Source of the DNA: Jejuia sp047345485
GTDB lineage: Bacteria; Bacteroidota; Bacteroidia; Flavobacteriales; Flavobacteriaceae
DNA: 64,000 bases
Direction: 5' to 3'
NCBI RefSeq assembly: GCF_047345485.1
Contig: NZ_JBLFEN010000005.1
Location: 62,001 to 126,000 of the forward strand
The notes beneath the pieces were generated by a model. It was not told the DNA's origin. It made no database searches and saw only the letters and a list, made by a program, of their open reading frames with translations. Position numbers and translations under genes: made by a program. Shown here piece by piece: positions 43,931-52,863 of this stretch (within the stretch, counting starts at the first letter, position 1; each line of letters starts with the position of its first letter).

Positions 43931-46054
43931 ATGAAATTAATTTTAACGCTTTTTCTAACACTTTTAACATGCTTTTCTATAAAAGCACAAATTACATTAA
44001 CTACAGATTTCACTAATAATTCTAATAGAAAACAGGTAATGCAAAACCATTTGGACACTTATAACAGAATTCATCCTGTAAACGGAGTGCGACAACCAAT
44101 AATTGCAAATTCTGGTATTGGTGTTGTTAGGCCTTTAGGTGGAATTTCTTCTGGAGGACAAGCAGATTTAAGCAAAGACAGTTACCTGTGGAATGGTACA
44201 AGTTTTGTAACTGATTTTAGCTCTCTAGAAACGCAAATTGATAAAGTTTTAAATGCTGGATTTGATTTACATCAAATTGTTTTAGACAACCCTTCGTGGG
44301 CTTTTCAAAGAGATAATAGAGGAAACCTACCTGGAGGAAACTATGTAGTGTCAACTTATGGCAATGCTATGCCACCAAGAAGTAACACAAGATGGGCTAA
44401 TTATTTAAAAGAAGCTATGAGAGCCATTGTAGCAAAATTAGGGGAAGAAAACGCAAGAAAAATACAGTATGGCATTGGTCGTGAAATTGGAACTTCTGGG
44501 CATTGGTCTGGTACTCAAGCTCAATTTTTTGAGTTTTACAGAGTCTCTGTAAATGCTATACTAGAAGTACTGCCTAATGCAAAAGTAGGTTCTCATTTTC
44601 TATGGGGTTCTGCAAGTAATTCTTGGGCAACAGATTTTTTAGGGTATTGTAAAAGAAGAAACGTACCTTATGATTTTGTAGGAATTTCTTATTATCCATT
44701 TTATAATAGAGCTGATAGAACAAACTTTGATGAGGTTTACAATAAAGATTTTGGTGTTGTTACAAGAAATAGGAACTGGAATAGCAATGCAAAATTAGAG
44801 GTTCATGAATTTGCACTGATAAAATCGCTTAGTAGTGCTGGTAATAGTTTTGATAGTGCAGACCCAAGACATCAAAACTCTTTTGTTACAGGTATGATGA
44901 AAATGTTTTACCAAAACCAAATGAATAATTTAACGTTTTGGGGTACAGGATCTCAATATAATCCTGCTATTGGAGAACTACTTAAATTTGTTGGTTATAG
45001 ATACTACAGAAATTCTAAAAGTGGTAATCAAAGATCTAACGGTAACTATGTAAATGCAATATTTGCCAACAAAGACAACAAGTATAGAGTGATGGCATAT
45101 AACTATAATGCTAATGTTAGTCAAAATAATGGTAACGGTGTTACAGAAAGATTAAGGGTAAGAGCTATTGTTAACCATCCTCCTGGTACAAGATATAGAT
45201 ATCGAACAATTAGTTATAATAGATTTAGAAATACAAAGCAAACCTCTGCTTTCAGAGAAGCTACTACAAATGGACGTAGTGGTAGTGGAAAATCTACGAT
45301 AGCATTAGAAAACGATTTATTAGGGTATTCCTTTTATGCTTACGAAATTGAAGTAATTGGTGGATCTGGCGGACAAACATCAACTCCAACAAATAATAAT
45401 ACTGGTAATATTACAGGAAGTTGGTATAAAATAAAAAACAAATTTACTAATAGATATTTGGATGGTAATAATGCAACATTAACCTCATCTAGCAGTCAAT
45501 CTGGTTTTGATAAGCAGTTTCAATTTATCTCTAGAGGAAACTACTATAACATTGACATAAGAAAAAGTTTTGGTACTGGTACTGGTATTTTAAGAGCAAC
45601 TAATGATAGTAGAAAAAGTGTAATTGTTACAGATCTTTCACCGAGATTTGATAACGATAAACAGTTTACTGTTACAAGACTTTCAGGAAATACATACACT
45701 ATAAAATCTAGAGCTAGAAATGCATATATGCAAGAAGCAAACAATGCACAAATTACAACAACCACTAATAACAGCACCAATAGAACAAAATGGCTTTTAG
45801 AGCGTGTTGGTAATGTATCTAAAACCTCAAACAATAGTAAAACTACAAACGACGTTGAGGTTCCCTTTTCGGTATATCCAAACCCTAGTTCAAGTGGAAT
45901 ATTTGAATTAAACCAAGCTACGCCTTGGGAAGTATATAATATAAGAGGTCAAAAAATTCTTTCTGGAAATACTACCCAAATTAACCTATCTAATAAAAAT
46001 AGAGGTATCTATCTTTTAAAAGTAGAAGCAAAAACTCTTAAGCTAATTTATTAA
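43931..46054 (+). CDS. Secreted GH39-like glycoside hydrolase with a type IX secretion signal
   Basis: 707 residues. A signal peptide (residues 1-20, ending IKAQ) precedes a TIM-barrel domain to about 480 that resembles GH39: Trp/Tyr-rich motifs and the general acid candidate Glu185 in GIGREIGTSGHW, nucleophile candidate Glu293 in VHEFAL. A ricin-like/beta-trefoil region (about 500-650, ITGSWYKIKNKFTNRYL) probably binds carbohydrate. The C-terminus FSVYPNPSSSGIF to LKLIY is the type IX sorting domain. No SusC/D or other PUL genes are adjacent, so the substrate is unknown. Confidence 0.83.
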   Translation: MKLILTLFLTLLTCFSIKAQITLTTDFTNNSNRKQVMQNHLDTYNRIHPVNGVRQPIIANSGIGVVRPLGGISSGGQADLSKDSYLWNGTSFVTDFSSLETQIDKVLNAGFDLHQIVLDNPSWAFQRDNRGNLPGGNYVVSTYGNAMPPRSNTRWANYLKEAMRAIVAKLGEENARKIQYGIGREIGTSGHWSGTQAQFFEFYRVSVNAILEVLPNAKVGSHFLWGSASNSWATDFLGYCKRRNVPYDFVGISYYPFYNRADRTNFDEVYNKDFGVVTRNRNWNSNAKLEVHEFALIKSLSSAGNSFDSADPRHQNSFVTGMMKMFYQNQMNNLTFWGTGSQYNPAIGELLKFVGYRYYRNSKSGNQRSNGNYVNAIFANKDNKYRVMAYNYNANVSQNNGNGVTERLRVRAIVNHPPGTRYRYRTISYNRFRNTKQTSAFREATTNGRSGSGKSTIALENDLLGYSFYAYEIEVIGGSGGQTSTPTNNNTGNITGSWYKIKNKFTNRYLDGNNATLTSSSSQSGFDKQFQFISRGNYYNIDIRKSFGTGTGILRATNDSRKSVIVTDLSPRFDNDKQFTVTRLSGNTYTIKSRARNAYMQEANNAQITTTTNNSTNRTKWLLERVGNVSKTSNNSKTTNDVEVPFSVYPNPSSSGIFELNQATPWEVYNIRGQKILSGNTTQINLSNKNRGIYLLKVEAKTLKLIY

Positions 46055-46078
46055 TTTAGCATAATGGTTGTATTATAC

Positions 46079-46108
46079 AAAGCCTCTGTAAATTAACGCA
46101 GGGGCTTT
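46079..46108 (+). terminator. Terminator after the GH39-like gene
   Basis: AAAGCCTCTG and CAGGGGCTTT pair with one T-G wobble around a 10-base loop, followed by a T-rich stretch, 24 bases after the stop. The rest of the 46055-46328 gap shows nothing definite. Confidence 0.7.
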
Positions 46109-46328
46109 ATTTAATTATAGCACATATAAGCTATTAAAGTTTGAAAAAAATAACTAAAGTTACGGCTAAACTATATTGTATTGTAGCTAAATTAAGCGCA
46201 ATAAAAATTACAGAATTTTAACCTTTAACTAGGTATGATAATGCAGTGTATCAATTGATGGCTTTAGCTACTCTTAAAATAAAAAAGTGAAAGAACATCA
46301 ATCTATCGATTATTATCTATAATTATTT

Positions 46329-46970
46329 CTATTTCCTACCAAAATCCGCAGGAATTTCTCCCCAAGCTTTAGTTTCCCATTTTACAATTACCGTGGTGTA
46401 TGTGTTTGTTTTTAACCACGCAACAGCACGATCTACCAACTCAAAAACTACTTTATTTTTTTCAGTACGTTGTAGTTTTGTATTGCAGTTTTTCTTTTTT
46501 ACCCAACTTATTGCAGTTCTAGAATCTGTATAAATTATACGTTTACTATTTTTATTTTTTAGCAATGCTAACCCATGAACAATGGCTAAAAATTCGCCTA
46601 TGTTGTTAGTCCCTTGCTCAAAAGGGCCTTGTATAAACAATTGTTTTTTTGTTTTAGTATCTACGCCACGATATTCCATTTTACCTGGGTTTCCTGAGGA
46701 TGCAGCATCAACCGAAATAGAATTATAATTAGGTTGTCCTATTTTTTTAAGTTGGGCTTCAGTTAATTCAGAAGTAAACTTTTTGCTCTTTCCTATGTAA
46801 TCTTTATAATTTCCTTTTAATGCTTTTTTAGCCGCTTCAAACGTAGAAAACGATTTGTATTGAGCGCCTTCAAAATTAGTTATTTGAGCTTTACAATCAT
46901 CCCACGACTCGAAAACACCCACGTGATGTCCTTTCCAAACGGTATAATATTTCTTTTTGTTCTTAGCCAT
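46329..46970 (-). CDS. rnhA: Ribonuclease HI with viroplasmin-like N-terminal domain
   Basis: 213 residues. The first 45 (KKYYTVWKGHHVGVFESWDD...) form a viroplasmin-like RNA:DNA-hybrid-binding domain, as in eukaryotic RNase H1. The catalytic domain carries Asp in VDAASSGNPG, Glu in NNIGEFLAIVHGL, Asp in YTDSRTAISW and Asp in IPADFGRK near the end. It removes RNA from hybrids. The domain pairing is common in Bacteroidetes. Confidence 0.93.
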   Translation of the reverse strand: MAKNKKKYYTVWKGHHVGVFESWDDCKAQITNFEGAQYKSFSTFEAAKKALKGNYKDYIGKSKKFTSELTEAQLKKIGQPNYNSISVDAASSGNPGKMEYRGVDTKTKKQLFIQGPFEQGTNNIGEFLAIVHGLALLKNKNSKRIIYTDSRTAISWVKKKNCNTKLQRTEKNKVVFELVDRAVAWLKTNTYTTVIVKWETKAWGEIPADFGRK

Positions 46971-47020
46971 TTTTTCATCTTCTCGAAGGCGAAAATCTTT
47001 TAAATCTTTAGTTTAAATTT

Positions 47021-47587
47021 TTACTCCTTTAACAGCTTATCTATAACCTCAGGAAAATGCGCCATCTCTAATTCATGAATCTTCGCCGCAACATCTTCAG
47101 CAGTATCAGTGTTTAAAACCTCACATTTTGCTTGAAAAATAACGGCGCCTTCATCATAATTTTCATTTACATAATGAATGGTTATTCCTGTTTCTGTCTC
47201 GTTATTTTCCACTACTGCGCTATGAACATGCATACCATACATACCTTTTCCGCCATATTTTGGCAATAATGCGGGATGTACATTAATAACTTTATTAGGA
47301 AACTCATTTAAAATAAATTCTGGGAATTTCCATAAAAAACCTGCCAAAACTATTAAATCTGGTTGTGAGGCTTTTAAAATATGTAATACATCTTCGCTTT
47401 TAGAAAATGCTATTCTATTAAACGAAAGCGCACTTATTTTTAATCTTTTGGCACGCTCTAAAACTTTGGCATGAGGATTGTTACATAGTATTTGAGTAAC
47501 AGACGCACTATCGCTGTTGTGAAAAAACTTAATTAAATTTTCAGCATTACTTCCACTACCGGACGCAAAAATTACAATACGTTTCAT
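47021..47587 (-). CDS. purN: Phosphoribosylglycinamide formyltransferase
   Basis: 188 residues from the ATG at 47587 (MKRIVIFASGSGSN); a longer start at 47608 adds 7 residues that do not fit. The formyl-donor site is visible as NVHPALLPKYGGKGMYG and GITIHYVNENYDEG, with His in the first and Asp in the second. It formylates GAR in purine synthesis. It is divergent from acpP, an arrangement I recall as common in the phylum. Confidence 0.95.
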   Translation of the reverse strand: MKRIVIFASGSGSNAENLIKFFHNSDSASVTQILCNNPHAKVLERAKRLKISALSFNRIAFSKSEDVLHILKASQPDLIVLAGFLWKFPEFILNEFPNKVINVHPALLPKYGGKGMYGMHVHSAVVENNETETGITIHYVNENYDEGAVIFQAKCEVLNTDTAEDVAAKIHELEMAHFPEVIDKLLKE

Positions 47588-47727
47588 AAGCTTGCTATCA
47601 GTGTTCAATTATTCAAAAAAAGAATAAATATTAACAATTAGGAGGTAAATGTAAATACTAGAATGTAATTTTTTGTAAATTACAGACACATTTTTTTCGT
47701 AAAACGGTGTATTAAAATAAAGTTTTT

Positions 47728-47735
47728 TATTTTTG
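47728..47735 (+). promoter_or_regulatory. -7 element of the probable acpP promoter
   Basis: TATTTTTG matches TAnnTTTG and lies 32 bases before the acpP start. No TTG is at the expected -33 distance, so only the -7 is annotated. Confidence 0.35.
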
Positions 47736-47767
47736 CCAACTAATTAAACCTTTAAAATTAAAAGATT

Positions 47768-48001
47768 ATGTCAGACATTGCATCAAGAGTAAAAGCGATT
47801 ATCGTAGACAAGCTAGGAGTAGATGAGAATGAAGTTGTTGCGGAAGCTAGCTTCACAAACGATTTAGGAGCCGACTCTTTAGACACTGTAGAATTAATAA
47901 TGGAATTCGAAAAAGAATTTGATATTCAAATACCAGACGATCAAGCAGAAAATATAGCTACTGTTGGTCAAGCTATCTCTTATATAGAAGAAGCTAAATA
48001 A
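47768..48001 (+). CDS. acpP: Housekeeping acyl carrier protein
   Basis: 77 residues, acidic. The phosphopantetheine serine is Ser37 in LGADSLDTVELIM and the C-terminus is IPDDQAENIATVGQAISYI, as in AcpP. It carries acyl chains in fatty-acid synthesis. fabF follows after 13 bases. Confidence 0.98.
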   Translation: MSDIASRVKAIIVDKLGVDENEVVAEASFTNDLGADSLDTVELIMEFEKEFDIQIPDDQAENIATVGQAISYIEEAK

Positions 48002-48014
48002 GCAAAACATTTTT

Positions 48015-49265
48015 ATGGAAATAAAGCGCGTTGTAGTTACAGGACTAGGAGCTTTAACACCTATTGGGAATACCAAAGATGAATATTGGGATGCCTTAAT
48101 TAGTGGAAAAAGTGGTGCTGCGCCTATTACATATTATGACACAGAGAAGTTTAAAACAAAATTCGCTTGCGAATTAAAAAACTTCAATGCAACCGATTTT
48201 CTTGATAGAAAAGAAGCTCGTAAAATGGATAAGTTTGCGCAATATGCTATGGTAGCTTCAGATGAAGCTATTGCAGATGCTAAACTTAATACCGACGAGT
48301 TAAATAAGTTGCGTGTTGGTGTAATATGGGGAGCAGGTATTGGTGGATTAGAAACATTTCAGCAAGAAGTTTTAAACTTTGCAGCTGGTGATGGAACACC
48401 AAGATTTAACCCGTTCTTTATTCCTAAAATGATTGCAGACATAGCACCTGCAAATATCTCCATAAAATATGGTTTTATGGGACCTAATTACACAACAGTT
48501 TCAGCATGTGCTTCTTCAGCAAATGCTATGTTTGATGCCTTAAACATGATTCGTTTAGGACATTGCGACGTAGTAGTTACGGGAGGTAGTGAAGCAGCTG
48601 TTACTATTGCTGGTATGGGTGGCTTTAATGCAATGCATGCATTGTCTACTAGAAATGAAAGCCCCGAAACAGCCTCTCGCCCATTTGATGGCACAAGAGA
48701 TGGCTTTGTTTTAGGTGAAGGTGCTGGCGCACTAATTCTAGAGGAATATGAGCATGCAAAAGCTAGAGGCGCAAAAATATATGCTGAAGTAGCTGGAGGT
48801 GGATTATCTTCAGATGCACATCATATGACGGCGCCACATCCTGAAGGTATTGGTGTAGTTGAAGTCATGAAAAATTGTTTAGAAAATGCAGGTTTAAAAC
48901 CTGAAGATGTAGATCATATAAACACACATGGAACTTCAACACCATTAGGTGATGTAGCCGAGTTGAAAGCTATTTCTAAAGTATTTGGAAATCATGCTAA
49001 AAACATTAATATTAATTCTACAAAATCAATGACCGGGCATCTTTTAGGAGCTGCTGGGGCTATTGAGTCTATTGCAAGTATTTTAGCAATAGAAAACGGT
49101 ATTGTTCCGCCAACTATTAATCATACAACAGTTGACGAGAATATAGATCCAGAATTAAATTTAACGTTAAACAAGGCACAACAAAGAGATGTTAAAGTTG
49201 CAATGAGTAATACCTTTGGATTTGGCGGACACAACGCCTGTGTATTATTCAAAAAAATAGATTAA
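48015..49265 (+). CDS. fabF: Beta-ketoacyl-ACP synthase II
   Basis: 416 residues with active site Cys165 in SACASSANAMF, His in THGTSTPLGD and His in TKSMTGHLLGAAGA. It elongates palmitoleoyl- and other acyl-ACPs. It is clearly separate from the cluster ketosynthase at 0.8 kb. Between acpP and rnc (7 bases apart), in the expected order. Confidence 0.97.
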   Translation: MEIKRVVVTGLGALTPIGNTKDEYWDALISGKSGAAPITYYDTEKFKTKFACELKNFNATDFLDRKEARKMDKFAQYAMVASDEAIADAKLNTDELNKLRVGVIWGAGIGGLETFQQEVLNFAAGDGTPRFNPFFIPKMIADIAPANISIKYGFMGPNYTTVSACASSANAMFDALNMIRLGHCDVVVTGGSEAAVTIAGMGGFNAMHALSTRNESPETASRPFDGTRDGFVLGEGAGALILEEYEHAKARGAKIYAEVAGGGLSSDAHHMTAPHPEGIGVVEVMKNCLENAGLKPEDVDHINTHGTSTPLGDVAELKAISKVFGNHAKNININSTKSMTGHLLGAAGAIESIASILAIENGIVPPTINHTTVDENIDPELNLTLNKAQQRDVKVAMSNTFGFGGHNACVLFKKID

Positions 49266-49272
49266 ATCCCGA

Positions 49273-50013
49273 ATGAATATCATTCGCAACATACTAAATT
49301 CCCGTTCCAAACGAAACGGGAATTTTTTTATACCATTACAAAAAATTCTAGGTTACGCGCCAAAAAATTTAAGTATTTTTAAAAAGGCTTTTACCCATCG
49401 TTCTATGAACATAAAAGATGGTAAAGGCAATGCTATAAATTATGAACGCTTAGAGTTTTTAGGAGATGCTATGCTAAGTGCTGTAATAGCATCGCACTTA
49501 TATAAAGAGGTACCCAGTGGAGACGAAGGTTATCTAACTAAAATGAGATCTAAAGTAGTAAGTAGAGAGCATTTAAACGAGCTAGGTAAGGAACTAAACC
49601 TTATTGATTTAGTAGAAAGTAAAATTCCATCAGGACAATTTGGAGACAATATTCATGGCAATTTATTTGAAGCACTTGTAGGCGCTATTTTTTTAGATAA
49701 AGGCTATAAATACTGTGAAAAATTTATTTACAAAAGGGTAATTGTGCCCCATGTTGATATAGAAAATTTAGAAGGAAAAGTAATAAGCTACAAAAGCCTT
49801 TTAATAGAATGGTGCCAAAAAGAGAAAAAAGTCTTTAACTACAACGTTTATGAAGATACAGGTAATGATGATGTAAGACACTTTTCAGTAAAATTATCTA
49901 TAGACAATAAAATAATAGCCAAAGCAAGAGCAACTTCAAAGAAAAAGGCAGAAGAAAAGGCATCAAAACGTGCATTTTTCGCGTTTCAAAGTAAAATGTC
50001 TAAAATGATTTAA
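49273..50013 (+). CDS. rnc: Ribonuclease III
   Basis: 246 residues. The RNase III signature ERLEFLGDAMLSAVI carries the catalytic acid cluster, with Glu in HGNLFEALVGAIFLDKGY as the second metal ligand. A double-stranded-RNA-binding domain follows (ISYKSLLIEWCQ ... ARATSKKKAEEKASKRA). It processes rRNA and other duplex RNAs. Confidence 0.96.
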   Translation: MNIIRNILNSRSKRNGNFFIPLQKILGYAPKNLSIFKKAFTHRSMNIKDGKGNAINYERLEFLGDAMLSAVIASHLYKEVPSGDEGYLTKMRSKVVSREHLNELGKELNLIDLVESKIPSGQFGDNIHGNLFEALVGAIFLDKGYKYCEKFIYKRVIVPHVDIENLEGKVISYKSLLIEWCQKEKKVFNYNVYEDTGNDDVRHFSVKLSIDNKIIAKARATSKKKAEEKASKRAFFAFQSKMSKMI

Positions 50014-50127
50014 GTTTTATACCCTAGAACTACAACGTTTGAGTGCGTTTTTAGTATTAAGAAATGCTAAAACCATTGATATCTAAGCTATTTTAGCATT
50101 ATATTTACAATATTAATAAGTCAGGTT

Positions 50128-50613
50128 ATGGCAGTACACAAACTTATTCTTGATGATGTTTTTGAGGATGTGTCTTGTACTCTAATTGCTATTCATTGTG
50201 CAATTGAAGATTACAGGATTGCCTATCTTTTAAATAAATATTTAAATATTACTTTAAAAAGACAGCCTAAAGATTTAGATTTTAATAAAGGAAATGCTAC
50301 CTATTCGGTGTTTGAATATGAAGATAATAAAAAGCTGATTAGGTGGAATTTAATATCTAATATTTGTAAGCTAGAAACCGACTCAAAATTAGTACAACAA
50401 TCATTATTTAGTACACATCATAAAGTAATTAAAACACATAATCTTATTCCAGAATACAGTAAAGTGAATTACTTTTTGAAAATTGATAATGAATTTAATA
50501 ATAGCATAGAAAAAATAATAATAAATAACCTCCTTAAGATTCCGCAAATAGCTATGGCTTACAATGTTGATATGAGTTTGCTAAAATCTAAAGAGCATTT
50601 AATTTTCGATTAA
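50128..50613 (+). CDS. IPExxxVDY-family protein
   Basis: 161 residues. The family-naming motif appears as LIPEYSKVNYF, with Asn in place of the Asp. The family is restricted to Bacteroidetes, sits between rnc and pyk, and has no known function. Its stop overlaps the pyk start by one base (TAATG). Confidence 0.9.
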   Translation: MAVHKLILDDVFEDVSCTLIAIHCAIEDYRIAYLLNKYLNITLKRQPKDLDFNKGNATYSVFEYEDNKKLIRWNLISNICKLETDSKLVQQSLFSTHHKVIKTHNLIPEYSKVNYFLKIDNEFNNSIEKIIINNLLKIPQIAMAYNVDMSLLKSKEHLIFD

Positions 50614-52055
50614 TGGGATTAAGAAAAAAAACAAAAATAGTAGCAACATTAGGACCAGCTACCAGTACCAAAAAAGTACTAAAAGGTATGATGGATGAAG
50701 GTGCTAATGTATTTAGAATTAATTTTTCGCACGCAGATTACGACGATGTAAAAAAACGTATTAAAATGATACGTGAGCTAAATGAAGAATTTGGCTATAA
50801 CGTTGCTATTTTAGGAGATTTACAAGGGCCTAAATTACGCGTTGGCGTTATGAAGGAGGAAGTAGAGGTAAACGCTGGAGATGAAATTATTTTTGAAACA
50901 GGAGAACGTTTTGAAGGTACAAAAGAGCGCGTTTACATGACTTATGAAAGGTTTCCACAAGATGCTAAACCAGGAGAACGTATTCTTTTAGACGATGGAA
51001 AATTGATTTTTGAAGTTGTATCTTCTGATAAGAAAAGCCAAGTAAAAGCTAAAGTTATTCAAGGAGGTCCTTTAAAGTCTAAAAAAGGAGTAAATCTTCC
51101 TAATACTGATATTTCACAACCCGCGTTAACTGAAAAAGATATTGAGGATGCAATTTTTGCTATAAGTCAAAATGTAGATTGGCTAGCATTATCTTTTGTA
51201 CGTCATGCTGAAGATTTAATGCAATTACGAGATTTAATAAAAGAGCATAGTGAACATAAAATTCCTATTGTTGCCAAAATAGAAAAGCCAGAAGCTGTTG
51301 AAAACATCGATAAAATTGTGACTCAATGTGATGGTATCATGGTAGCAAGAGGCGATTTAGGGGTAGAAGTACCTGCTGAAGAAGTACCTCTTATTCAAAA
51401 ACAATTGGTACTAAGAGCAAAAAAAGCTAGAATTCCAGTAATTATAGCTACGCAAATGATGGAAACTATGATATCTAGTTTAACACCAACTAGAGCAGAA
51501 GTTAACGATGTGGCAAACTCAGTTATGGATGGTGCTGATGCCGTAATGCTTTCTGGAGAAACCTCTGTTGGACAGTATCCTGTAGAAGTTATCAAACAAA
51601 TGAGTGATATTTTAAAAAGTGTAGAAGATTCTCCACTTATTAAAGTACCAGAAATGCCACCACATATTCGTACTAACCGTTACATTACAAAATCTATCTG
51701 TTACCACGCCGCTACCATGGCTAACGAAATAAATGCCAAAGCCATATCAACACTAACTAACAGCGGGTATACGGCTTTTCAAATTTCAGCTTGGAGACCC
51801 TCTTGTCATATTTTAGTATTTACATCAAACAAACGTATTTTAACACGCTTAAGCCTTTTATGGGGTGTAAAAGCATTTTATTACGATAGGTTTGTAAGTA
51901 CCGACGATACTATAGAAGATGTTAACGCTATGGCTTGTAAAATGGGCTATTTAGAAGTAGGCGATATGCTTATTAGTTTAGCTGCAATGCCTATTCAAGA
52001 CAAAGGAATGGTAAATACACTTAGAGTTACCGAAATTGAAACATGCAGCTTTTAA
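50613..52055 (+). CDS. pyk: Pyruvate kinase
   Basis: 480 residues. N-terminal TKIVATLGPATSTKKVL, PKLRVGVM, the metal/catalytic segment IPIVAKIEKPEAVENI, GIMVARGDLGVEVP and ATQMMETMI are all present. It makes pyruvate and ATP in the last glycolytic step. The C-terminal domain is full length. Translationally coupled to the preceding gene. Confidence 0.97.
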   Translation: MGLRKKTKIVATLGPATSTKKVLKGMMDEGANVFRINFSHADYDDVKKRIKMIRELNEEFGYNVAILGDLQGPKLRVGVMKEEVEVNAGDEIIFETGERFEGTKERVYMTYERFPQDAKPGERILLDDGKLIFEVVSSDKKSQVKAKVIQGGPLKSKKGVNLPNTDISQPALTEKDIEDAIFAISQNVDWLALSFVRHAEDLMQLRDLIKEHSEHKIPIVAKIEKPEAVENIDKIVTQCDGIMVARGDLGVEVPAEEVPLIQKQLVLRAKKARIPVIIATQMMETMISSLTPTRAEVNDVANSVMDGADAVMLSGETSVGQYPVEVIKQMSDILKSVEDSPLIKVPEMPPHIRTNRYITKSICYHAATMANEINAKAISTLTNSGYTAFQISAWRPSCHILVFTSNKRILTRLSLLWGVKAFYYDRFVSTDDTIEDVNAMACKMGYLEVGDMLISLAAMPIQDKGMVNTLRVTEIETCSF

Positions 52056-52068
52056 ATTATAATTTTTA

Positions 52069-52122
52069 GGGCGCCGCCTACCTGCGGAATAACAGGCGGG
52101 CTACCATTTGGCTCGCGCTTTC
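52069..52122 (+). repeat. Dispersed repeat relative, copy C
   Basis: Starts GGGCGCCGCCTACCTGCGGA and contains CAGGCGGGCTACC and GCTCGCGCTTTC. The first half resembles the sequence immediately left of copy A (8488-8519). It lies 13 bases after the pyk stop. Confidence 0.6.
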
Positions 52123-52157
52123 TGATATATCATTATACGTATTATTGGCAGTAGGCT

Positions 52158-52757
52158 TTATTCGTTCAACATTCTGTTTTTCAAAAAGTCATTCTCAAGT
52201 TCTATAATAGTTTTTTCTCTATATTTCATGTGAGACAATACGCTAATTAAAGGTAAATCTTTATACATATAATTAAGATAATCGAATTTCTTTGCTTTAC
52301 GATTTTGAACGTAATCTGTATTTAATTCTAAACGGACTCTTCTTTCTAAATTTTTATCAGTTATCAATTCCAAGATTTCAGTTTTATAATTTTCCAATCT
52401 GGAAATGAATTCAGTAGCATTTGCGTTATATTTTTCTCCATCAAAAAAAAATTCATTTATAAATTCTTTTTTTGATAGTTCACCATCGTAATTTCCTGGG
52501 TCTGTAACTTTATTAATTAATTCTGAATAAATTGCATTTGAGTATACCAAATATTCAGTTGTCAAGCTATCATATGATCTAGCTAATTCGTTATTAATCA
52601 GTTTATCATTCATAAGATTTTCAGCAATTTGTACTTTCAACATTTCGCCTGAATGAATAAACTCCTCATTTAATAACCCATACATAGAATAAGATTCATT
52701 TTCTTTATTACAAGAACATGTAATTATCAATAATAATAGAAAATTTATTTTTTTCAT
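52158..52757 (-). CDS. Predicted lipoprotein of unknown function
   Basis: 199 residues. A lipoprotein signal ends ITCSC with the modified Cys at about residue 16, followed by the Asn/Glu-rich linker NKENES. The mature part is charged and helical with no known domain. It is convergent with pyk, repeat copy C lying between them. Unrecognised. Confidence 0.7.
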   Translation of the reverse strand: MKKINFLLLLIITCSCNKENESYSMYGLLNEEFIHSGEMLKVQIAENLMNDKLINNELARSYDSLTTEYLVYSNAIYSELINKVTDPGNYDGELSKKEFINEFFFDGEKYNANATEFISRLENYKTEILELITDKNLERRVRLELNTDYVQNRKAKKFDYLNYMYKDLPLISVLSHMKYREKTIIELENDFLKNRMLNE

Positions 52758-52863
52758 GGATTTCTGTTCAACTTACTGTCAACACATATTAGGTTCGCAA
52801 CACAAAGGGTTTTATGAAATTAAAAAAACACATACTAAATCAATCTCATAACAAAAATAATTA

